From Teratosphaeria epicoccoides (taxonomy: Eukaryota; Ascomycota; Dothideomycetes; Mycosphaerellales; Teratosphaeriaceae), in NCBI GenBank assembly GCA_021401465.1, contig JADDMT010000039.1, positions 1 through 64,000 of the forward strand: a DNA stretch of 64,000 nt. The letters run 5' to 3'. The position numbers and the translations under genes were made by a program. Within the stretch, counting starts at the first letter, position 1. Each line of letters opens with the position of its first letter. Below the pieces are notes generated by a model. It had not been told where the DNA came from and made no database searches. It was given only the letters and a program-made list of their open reading frames with translations. Positions 53,397 to 62,500 of the stretch are shown here, piece by piece.

Positions 53397-54593
53397 ATTC
53401 ACGACAAGGGAGCACCACTGGTGGTCAAGATGTACCATATTAAATCCCTGCTCAGTGGATCAACAGAAGCCCTAACCATATTGTGGTCTCGTTCAACTAC
53501 CGCCTGAACATTTTCGGCCTTCCAAACGCTGCAGGTCTTGATGAGCAGAATCTTGGATGTTGGAGCAGCGAGCTGCAGTCGAGTGGGTACACAACAACAT
53601 AGCTGCTTTGGTGGTGAAACAGACAGGATTGTGTTCTGGGGTCAAAGTGCCGGGTCGATCAGTGTTAACTACTACACCTACGCCTATGCTGCCGACCCGA
53701 TTGTGGAGGTCTTGATTATGGACTTGGGCACCGCTTTCTCTCCGCTAAGCATCGAGCCTTGCACTCACAGCAACTTTACACTTGTTGCAGATCATGTTAG
53801 CTGCAGCGGCTCAGCCGATGCTCCCCAAGAGCAGCTGGCTTGCATGCGGAATGTGAGCGCCGACACTCTTGAGAACTTCGTGGCGACCTATGCTGAGAGT
53901 GAGACGACTCCTTCGCTTTCCTGGGGTCTAGTCGTCGACGATCCGATCGTCTTCTCAAATTACACTGAGCAAGCCTTTGCTGGCAAGCAGGCACAGGTAG
54001 TAAGTACCCACTCTTCATGTATGAACTCGCCTGTGATTCGTCTCCAGCCCGCCATCATCGGCAACAATGCACAAAATGGCGTGCCTCTCGTGGCCTATAA
54101 CCCAGATGATCCGTCCAACAACACCGCAGTCCTTGCCGCTCTGCTTTCTACCTTCTTCTGCCCAGCCACCGAGTCCTTCCGCACGCATCAGGCGACAAAT
54201 TTGACGACCTACCGATACCTCTACAACGGCAACTTCTCAAACATCTCACCCACAGACTGGATGGGTGCCTACCATTCATCTGAGCTAGTGTTGATCCTGG
54301 GGACCCACCCGGATTTTCGAGACACCAGCACGTCATTAGAATATGAGACCAGCTTCGCCATGCAGGATGCTTGGGTCGCTTTTGCATCTGATCCGGTCAA
54401 TGAACTTGGGCATCAAGATTGGACGGCTTATGCTCAGCTAGGAGCTAGCCAAGTGAGAGATTTTGGTGTTGGAGCACCGGCACAAGACACAAGTATTGGA
54501 AGTACGGAAGCTCGGTGCGTTGGAGCAGGCGTCAAAATGCCTTTGCCAGTTGCTACGAGCTTGGAGGTGCCGTATTATGACCTTGAAATGTGA
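53397..54593 (+). pseudogene. carboxylesterase remnant, copy 2 (N-terminally truncated)
   Basis: It begins within 25 bp of the end of copy 1, already inside the fold (GSTTGGQDVPY). It continues in other phases through QWINRSPNHIVVSFNYRLN and FGLPNAAGLDEQN. After about 53620 it stays in one frame to the stop at 54591-54593. That part includes RIVFWGQSAGSIS with the nucleophile Ser, SFAMQDAWVAFASDPVN and GAYHSSELVLILGTH, the last two near the C-terminal catalytic His. An in-frame gap of 51 bases at about 54000-54050 looks like an unspliced intron (GTAGTAAGTA to CTCCAG). The front quarter of the enzyme is missing, and there are two or more phase changes before 53620. It is a type-B esterase of a different subgroup from copy 1, judged by the blocks that overlap. 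Confidence 0.7.
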
Positions 54594-55365
54594 GAATTCA
54601 CAGCTCTGCTGCCATGGGTGACAGCCATGTCATTGCTGTACGTGAATGAAGTGATGATGTTGGTCGACCGACCAATTGACTGATGCCTTACAAGCGCCAA
54701 AACGCGACTTTCAGGCCAAACATTGCAAGTAGTCAACAGCATCGTCAGTCAGACCAATCATGTCAAGAAGCTGCCAACGTGGTACCCGGCTGTCAGACCT
54801 GTCAAACGGCAGTCAGCCATGGCAACCGGACAACGGGTTGATCGACTGATGGAATGGCCGGTCGATGCTCCACTATTCTCTTGCCACGCGCACGTGACAA
54901 AGTGGCTATTCGTCCGCGCCTAGCAGCTCGACGTATTCCATAAACAGCATCCAATGCGCTGCTTTGCGGCACGTGCTGAGCACGTGTGGCGCCAACGAAC
55001 TCTTTCTCCGCAATTGTGACTCGTGGTCAGTCCGTTGGGTCTGTGCTCAAGCTATCTGCCTTCTGGTCTCCATCAGGTATGTCTTCTATTGAATTGGAAG
55101 AGCCGGAGATGCATGTATCTACCCAATTCCATTGCATGTGCAAATAGATTCAATGCAGGATCACACGAGCCAGTGACATGCCGTTGGAGTGGTAGCCGAG
55201 CCGTATCCCGTCTGAGGAAAATCCATGCTTGATACAGGAGCACGCCGAAGGACGATAGTATCGTCAAGGTAATGGTACATCTCTTGGCTCAATCGCTGTC
55301 GTGTTGCATTATTTCGTCACTTTTCTGGCCCGACGCCCGTTTTGATGCAGAATCATGCCTCTGCT
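54594..55365. other. intergenic
   Basis: No gene. Several GTCAGTC/GACTGAC-like and GGTCGACC-like short palindromic words occur at about 54660-54850. Confidence 0.4.
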
Positions 55366-55787
55366 TTACACTTTGCCCTTGACCTCCTCAGCCTTACCCT
55401 GGACTTTGCCAGCAACCTTACATATTGGTCAATGTCTGTGGTTCCAATATAATGCATCGTCAGATGCGGCTTACCTCGTGAGCCTTGCCCTTGGCCTCAC
55501 CCTGCAGCTCCGCAGCCTTGCCCTTGGCTTCGCCTGCATTCATGCCGACGGCCTCTTTCGCCGCTTGCGCTGCCTCCTCTGTACGAATCGTCAGCTTCTA
55601 TTGGTTCTCATGCTACAGCATTGTGACGTGATGACATACCGCCCTTCTCGATGCCTTTCACAGCCGCAGAGGCGACGGTCTTGTCCACAGTCTTCGCAGT
55701 CTCCTTTGCTGTTTCGACCACGGACTTGCGCACCGAAAGAGTGGTGCTGAAGTGGCGGGCTTGACGAGCGATGGCTTGGCGGTACAT
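55366..55787 (-). CDS. small mitochondrial LEA-like protein, three exons
   Basis: Exons 55640-55787, 55475-55578 and 55366-55416 (introns 61 and 58 bp, GTATGT and GTAAGC donors) join in phase to 100 residues. The first 20 residues (MYRQAIARQARHFSTTLSVR) are a mitochondrial presequence with an RHFSTT cleavage context. The rest is Ala/Lys/Glu-rich repeat of about 11 residues (KAAELQGEAKGKA), predicted fully helical, as in group-3 LEA proteins and fungal mitochondrial stress proteins. The likely role is protecting matrix proteins or membranes during drying or heat. This is inferred from composition. No intact open frame covers the whole gene, so the introns are needed. Confidence 0.7.
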
Positions 55788-55891
55788 TGTGATGAAGTGC
55801 AAGATGACTTTGTGGGTTGGTGTGATGGTATGGATCGAAGTTAGGTTGACTTCGAGGTTATCACGCTTGTGAAGGGAAATTGAAGAATTAC

Positions 55892-56125
55892 TTACGCAAG
55901 GTTGGCAATTGTACGCCAGCAGAATGACGGCATGCTCGCGTCAGGCCCCGCAGGGGCAACGCGATTGACGCTTTCCACTTCATCAATGATATCTGCGATC
56001 AAGCCGGCACCAAATGGGCAATATCTATGGCCGATATTCCTTGGCTGACCGTTTGCATTGTGAAAACGCCCCTCGAGTGGCTTCAAGCTTTCTTTGACTT
56101 GCCTGATTTTGCCTTGGACAGCCAT
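55892..56125 (-). CDS. possible small protein, 77 residues
   Basis: Begins MAVQGKIRQVKESLKPLEGR with a good start context (GACAATGGCTG on the minus strand), helical and charged. The second half is less protein-like and may be intron read-through. It lies 104 bp upstream of the LEA-like gene on the same strand. No family recognised. Confidence 0.3.
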   Translation of the reverse strand: MAVQGKIRQVKESLKPLEGRFHNANGQPRNIGHRYCPFGAGLIADIIDEVESVNRVAPAGPDASMPSFCWRTIANLA

Positions 56126-56303
56126 TGTCCGGTCATTCGCGCTGCCATGATCGCTGTAAAAGTATGCATGTTTGGCTCAGTACATTTGCACTCTGAAGCG
56201 ACGATTGTCCGCCCGAGGAAGTTGACATGATGGACGGGCAGCCGGCGAGGCGTCAAGACGGAAGATCAACACGTGGCACAATGAGCCGTATAGCCCGGTA
56301 TCT

Positions 56304-56480
56304 TATAAAAAAAGCCACTTTCGACTCTATCCGCGGCTCGGTCGTCGTAAATTTGCAATGGACCTCTTTTTTCCTTGTTCGTGGACAGACATCCCTGTGC
56401 TTATTTTGGGTGTCTTACTGGCAGTAAGACATCTTTTAGCCCCGAAGTCAAGAGCACAGGGTCGTTCTTTCCGATCTTGA
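56304..56480 (+). other. TATA box plus short membrane-anchor-like frame
   Basis: TATAAA at 56304-56309 precedes an ATG at 56358 that opens a 40-codon frame. It starts MDLFFPCSWTDIPVLILGVL with a hydrophobic segment, followed by basic residues. The layout resembles the membrane anchor at the start of an ER enzyme, but the downstream sequence shows no continuing domain in any frame. It could be a remnant of a gene or chance. Confidence 0.25.
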
Positions 56481-57248
56481 TGGGCGGCGTTGTGGTATGC
56501 ACTGCTGAAAATGATTTGGGCCGTGCAGTATTATCATATCAGTCTCAGCAATGGACGTTGAAAGCCGATGGAGCCTCCCATCCAAGACAGGATACAGCCT
56601 CATGCCAAGAGAGAGCTCGAAGACCGCAGCAGCTGATTCGCCGAACGCTGGCCGACTCGATTATTTGATGCGATCTCGCGATACATTCTGGAGTCCTTGA
56701 ATTACAAAACGAATCTATCCATATCAGCGGCCTGCGTCGTCGGACACGACCGGACTCCCGATGCTGCAGTTGAGCCGCTGGTCTCTGCTGAGAGACGCGA
56801 GACGATTTCGTCCCATTGGATATTTGCTGTAGGGACGCGGCGCTTACCCTGCGCAACTGCAAGATGTCCTTGAACTCTTCAAATGCAGGGGCCTGTCGCC
56901 ATGTGCCTAAATATGGCTCTCGTTGCTGAAACAGATCAAGGTGCGTGTGGGCTCAGCCCTGTCGACATTTTCCTGCTGACCCGAGATGACTCCAGGCGGC
57001 TAATAACGATGACCTGGCTACGCCAAGGCAGTAAGATGAGCGGCGTCAACCAGAATCTCCACCCTTACTCCCTCTAATCTTCGCTCTCATCCCGTAATAT
57101 ACTCATGATACTTGATTAGGCTGGGCAATGTCTCCTACTGACACAAGTGGCCCGGTCTAGCGAAGGCGAAGCCGGCATGTCGATACGAGCGCCGCAAATA
57201 TAGTGTAGGCCGCTACCGCAGTCAAGCCATTAGGGGCTGATCATGTTT
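56481..57248. other. no gene seen
   Basis: No supportable frame. The last part serves as upstream region of the Hce2-type gene. Confidence 0.4.
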
Positions 57249-57253
57249 TATAA
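57249..57253 (+). promoter_or_regulatory. TATA-like box
   Basis: TATAA 104 bp upstream of the ATG of the Hce2-type secreted protein. Confidence 0.45.
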
Positions 57254-57356
57254 GAAGATGTCTAGGGAACGCCGCTGAACCCTCAGCTTGTTTTAGTTGC
57301 GATATATCGAGTCATTACAAACGGTCGCAGTATCCAAGCGATCCACCCTTACCAAG

Positions 57357-58076
57357 ATGCTCTTCACAGCCCTGATCGCTCTGCTTCCAGCCTTTGGTGC
57401 CGCAACCAGCTTCCTCAGGACAGTCGACCCTGATCTGAACGACGACCCGGCTCTCGTGCGCAGGGAACCCGCTCTTGCTGGCACCGACGATGGCGGCAAG
57501 AACGCTTGCGATGGCTCTACTTTCGCCCCTATCCTCCAGAATACGACCAACAGGCCGTTGGTCTCTGACTGCAAGGCCCTGATGGACTCGATTCGTGAGG
57601 ACTACCTTTGGATCGTCTCAGTGGACTACACCCGGACTCTGGCCACGAACGGTACCTGTACGTTACCTTGCGTGATTTTTGAGATGGCCGCGACAAGCTG
57701 ATGTGCTCGTAGGTAGTTTCAACGCTAGAGCTGAGCCCAATGAGGGCAACCATCAGGGTGTCGTCGGCAACTTGGGTATGCACAACAACCTTTTCGACAC
57801 CATGTGAGAGTTCATCAGTTCTGACAGTGCGTTTCAGATGTCATCGATATTGTCAGAGACTCGATCGACAAGTTCGCTGAGGATGGCTACGTCGCGGCGG
57901 AGGGCCATTTCGGTATGCTGATCGGCGCCGCTGGAGGTGTACCATGCTACCAGTTCGGGGATTGGACTAAGAGGGTGTATGTATACTGGACCATCGCTCT
58001 GGCTCCTACCCCCGCTCCTACCCCTTATACTTCACGGGTCAAAACCAGAAGGTCTCGTACGCTTGAGGCAAAGTGA
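57357..58076 (+). CDS. secreted Hce2-domain (Ecp2-type) effector candidate
   Basis: Three exons by my reading: 57357-57657, 57713-57775 and 57838-58076, with introns of 55 and 62 bp (GTACGT and GTATGC donors). All are in phase; product about 200 residues. It has a signal peptide (MLFTALIALLPAFGAATS), then an LVRREP dibasic site suited to Kex2 cleavage. The Hce2 pattern follows in order: NACDGSTF, then a PLVSDC motif, NGTCSF across the first intron, VVGNLDVIDIVRDSIDKF across the second, GYVAAEGHF and a final Cys (VPC). The four Cys match the conserved Hce2 set. Ecp2 and its relatives are secreted by plant-pathogenic Dothideomycetes and sensed in some hosts; this one's role is inferred only. 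The tail after WTKR (Thr/Pro/Arg-rich) is unlike the family, and a last intron may have been missed there. Confidence 0.7.
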
Positions 58077-58842
58077 ACACTACTGGGGTCTTGCATGGGT
58101 TCGAGACGGCACGTGGTAGCCTCGCAGGCGTGGTTGGGCAGGGACCAACTGGGCGTAGTTGTTGTTGCGAGGTCTTTTCAGTGACTGCGAAGGGTCAGTC
58201 ACTTGGCGGTTTACGTTCTTGGACAGCTGCAAATCACTCGAGGCGGTTTGGAGAATCTTGTGAAACAATTTTTGTAAATTCTTTCACACTTGATATCACG
58301 ACTCCAACGAGCCGAAAACGGTGAATTAGAATGTTTTTGAGCGTCGAAGAATCCGCTTCCCTGCAGTAGGTTATAAGGATGATACAAGTTCTCATGCGTA
58401 CAGCGCTGGCCATGCAAGACTCTCTATTGGCTTGTCATGCTCCCAGTTGGACATGCTACAGGTCGTTCCACTGCAGTCTCGACTGCTCCACAATTGTTCG
58501 ATCTGTGGTAGCCAATTTTCGTCACGGCCATTTCTGCTATGCACGACGATAGCATCTGGACCGGCCGCGAAAAGGGCGCTTTTTGGTCTCGGAGAGCGGG
58601 CACACATAGGCGACCGTGAGCGAGGTCCTTCGCGTCGTCTGCGACTGCGAGCGGCGACTATGTCGTGTATGCACTGTGCAGATGAAATGGATTGGCGCTG
58701 GTCGCAGGCCCAAGTACCTGCCAATACATCGACCTGGCAAATGCGGCCGGCATGTTGATGTGTTTGAGGCAAGAACGGAAACGCTCTCGTGACAGCATCG
58801 CTCTTTCCCGAATTTGGAATGAGTTCCTTCCTAACCAGTACC
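58077..58842. other. intergenic
   Basis: No gene supported. Frames at 58392-58772 have no recognisable feature. Confidence 0.45.
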
Positions 58843-59231
58843 TCACTTGAACCTGACCATACTCTTCATTCTCTTGACAAACCGCTGCAACCACGTCCGC
58901 TCGGGCGCTGCTTCGAGCTCTGTCTTCAAATCCACATAATGGTTCGGGTTGCTCGCGGGCCGCATGACCTTCTCGCCCAGCGGATATTGCTTGGCGTAGG
59001 TGTTGTCCAGGAGTGAGTATGCGGCGTTGACTTCGGCAGCCTCGTTGCGGTAAGGTGCCGGAGGTGTCTGAAGGCGTTTGCGGAGCAATGATTGGAATTG
59101 TCGGTCTTCTGGGCGGAGGCGATCAACTGGCCATCGGCGGAGAAGACGGGAGTAGTGTTGGAGGATTTGCTGAGAAAGAATTAGTGACGGCGCGCGATAT
59201 GCATTATTATGGTGCCCACCTGGCGAGACAT
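58843..59231 (-). CDS. UQCC2/Cbp6-like complex III assembly factor
   Basis: Two exons. A 12-nt first exon (59220-59231, coding MSRQ) is followed after a 50-bp intron by 58843-59169. Product 112 residues. The N-terminal pattern ILQHYSRLLRRWPVDRL, then FQSLLRKRL and VNAAYSLLDNTYAKQYPLG, resembles UQCC2/Cbp6 (YxxFLxLxxxWPxD, then a YxxLxxLxxNxYxxxYP block). These small matrix proteins, with Cbp3, bind newly made cytochrome b. The family call is from pattern memory. Without the tiny exon the frame starts in intron sequence with no sense. It is divergent from IF-2 with about 300 bp between starts. Confidence 0.6.
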
Positions 59232-59538
59232 GAGCGGAACGACTTCTATGGTATGTACGGTCGCAGGACACAAGGACTCAGTTCGACGTTCATTCATCCT
59301 CCGTATGTCTTCGAATTCAAAATTGTCTACATCATGGAAAACAGCGACCAATCAGACGCTGCGCACTGCGGCGTCTCCTCCGAGACTACTGTTCCTACCC
59401 CATTGAGAATTTGTGCATGCTAGTCTATTTTGTCCTTCATATACGTGCATATCTGTGGTAGAAGTATGCGAAGGCAGGGTGTGCTGAGGGTAGGCAATAC
59501 TTGTAGATTTCGGGACGAGTGTAGAAGCTGACCATTCT
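59232..59538. promoter_or_regulatory. divergent promoter of two mitochondrial genes
   Basis: The 307-bp gap between the starts of the UQCC2-like gene (minus) and mitochondrial IF-2 (plus). No clear core element read. Confidence 0.4.
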
Positions 59539-62500
59539 ATGCAGAGGACATCGGAGTTATGCCTCTTCTGCAGACTAAATATCGCGCCTGCATCGATCAT
59601 CAATAACAGACGGACCCTTAGCACGAATCATGTCCGACGACAACAAGGCGCTGCTGCTGCGGCTGCTGTCGTCCAAGAGCCAAACGATGATGGAACGCCT
59701 GCGCCATCGACGGAGACGCAGGCTTCCACTGAAGACTGGGATGTTGACGCCAAGCTTTCGCCCGACGAACTCCGATTGCGCGAGCAATGGCGAATATCGC
59801 GGAAGCAGAGGGAGGAGGAATTGGAGGAGCTGAAGCGTCGGAGTGCGGCGAGCGCAGCCGAGCGAGCCCAACAGGAGGAGGAGAGGAAGAAAAGCCAGCA
59901 AATGATGGACGAGTGGAGGCAGGAACAGGCAGAGAAGCAACGTCTGCACCAGGGAAAGTCGAAACAGTCAGAGAAGCAACGCCCTGCCAGAGCACCCACG
60001 CCGAAGCAGGAGGGAAACAAGGAGGTAAATCAGCAGCAGGAAAAGAAGGAGCAACCAAAAGGGAGCAGGCGGAACCAAGAGTCCCGGCATCGCAATGAGG
60101 GAAGCTCAAGTGTGACCAGCTCCGACCAAAATCGGTTGTTTCGCAGGAATTACCCTCGCGAGATCGGCCCGTATGATCAAGCAAAAGTATTCAAGCGAGC
60201 AGGAAGCAGCGATGAAGTCAACTTGCGGAAGTACCGGGTAGAGGTGTTGGAGGCAAGAAACAGACCACGTGGAGAACCGCGAGATGAACACAACCGCCGC
60301 ACACAGCAGCAGAGACGGGGTCATAGAGACAATTCTTCTGGACACAATCATTTTCCAGACGATCCCTTCAGAAGCGATCGGCTCACGAGCTATGACAGGC
60401 AACCTGCCAAGTCTGTCGAGAAGGTCGCGATGCCTACGTTCGGAGGCATGACCGCGAACATGGCGACGGACACTAGGTCTGCGGGCGATGGGTGGGGCTC
60501 TGGTCCAGTACAACGAGCGAGATTGGTGTACAATGATGCACCTATCGTCCAGAACGACGAGACCGCGGATAACGACGATATGCAGCCGGAGTCACGGGAG
60601 AGCAGCTTCGAAGAGGACTCGGACGCGTCAGCGGAATCAGATGCGCTGCAGCCACACGAGCCTGATGGCGCCTACGCCCAACCCGGAACTGCGGAGCATT
60701 CTGTCGAGGGACGTGTGCCGAGTGATGGAGAAGCGAAGGCGCCGCCTCCTGACATTCTCAGCTCACAGGACAATGTTGGCCAGATATCGGACGATGGCCG
60801 GGTTTCTCGTTCTGTGCAGAAAGCGCACTTGACCAACAATGACGTTTCATCGGCCCCAGAAGTCGACAGAGAGATTGCTGATGTGCTCGATACTTCACGG
60901 GAACATGCCCATGACGCTCAAGCGGCTGAGGCTACGTCCAAGCCAGCCTCGAATAGCTCAGTAACGCCGCACATGGACATCACACAACCTGCAGAGGATC
61001 AGTCTGAGTCTCTCAATCCGGCGTCGCAGGAGCCGACTGTTCCAGACTTGAGGCCAGAGGTGGCAGATCACGCGCAGGTCAAGCCAGATGATGCAGGGCC
61101 GCATGTTCTCCTAGAGGCGAAACCTTTTGTAACGCCGCCCATGCAGTCGACAGCTCAGTCAGGTGACTCTGCACAGTCCAACAATGAAGCTGTTCATCAG
61201 CAACGAGCCAAGCCACCCGATCTGGAGCCCAGAGTGGACGACATACCAGAGCCAGTGGACCCACAGCAACTCGACGAGCCTATGGCGTCGATGCCGCAGC
61301 AACAAAGCCCTGGTGCTGACCCTTTTGAATCCTTCAGGTCCAGGTGGCCAACCTTGACCCCCCAACAGCGCCTGGCGATCGCCGACATAATATTATTTGG
61401 CGGTCCACAACCTGTGGCAGCACAACAAGTGAGTTCTCACGAGCGACCAGCACAGCATCAGCCTCGAAATCCAATATACAAGGAGGCTTGGCAGCGACAG
61501 CAGCAGCAAAAACAACAGCAGCCGCCGCCGCCACCTGTACCGGCAGAGCAGCGCGAAAGTGCAAGACGGCCAGCCGCCACTGACACCTGGGACGAAGCCT
61601 CTCCCACAGGGCAGAACGGCGCTGCTTGGGGCCTTGACCAGCGAGATCCATCTCCCCCGTCATCTATAACTCAGCAATCAAAGGCACAGCAGGACCGGAC
61701 TGCGCAGGAGACACAGCCGTCATATCAAGATGACATGTCACAACCCGGCGAGAGTGGCTATTATGCTACCATGTTCGATCCTAAGGAGGCATATCAGCAG
61801 CGACGTTCCAGTGCTGCTAACGATGTCTCGGCAGACTGGCAACACCTGCGCCGCCAACGGTCTCAGCCGCCACCATCGCAGCACCAGGAGCTAGTCGCAC
61901 CTCCATCGCAGCCGATTGAGAGCGCGCCTGAAGAGCAGTTCAGTAGCGACATGGTCGACCGAATGTTTCAGAAGCACAAAGAGTCACGGGCACCGCCACC
62001 ACAACCTGCCAGCCCTGTACATCTGCGACCAAACTACGACAACCCTTTCGCTGCCCCACATGTGCCGCAGCGATTTTTCCCGCCATCCGCCATTCGAGCT
62101 CGAGCGAAAGAAGACATCGTGTGTGGGCGGTGTCGGCAAAAGGGTCACCATGCGAGGGACTGCACAGGACCTGTGGCCAAGCAGCAGGAATCGCGATTCC
62201 AAGGTCAAGGGTTCCGACGCCAGCAGCCCGAGCAGCACCAAAGTCAGCCACTTAGATCCAGTGACGAGCGTCAACGCCAGGCCACCAACAATCGTTACGA
62301 CAATCTTTTCCAACCTCGAGAGGCAACAAATGCGATGAGAAACCCAAACCCATTCGACCCAGAAGCAAGTCATAGCCAGGTGCGACAACGCTTAGCGAAT
62401 CCCTTTGCATCAACATCTTCTGAGGGCGAAGGACTGCAGCATTTCAGCAAGGCTGCCGACAAAGTTGAACAACGTGCTAACTTTGCACCCATGCACGACA

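Noticed and set aside
59630..59833. frame starting MSDDNKALLLRLL as a separate gene or IF-2 start
   Set aside because: It is in a different phase from the continuous IF-2 frame, which has its own ATG and presequence at 59539.
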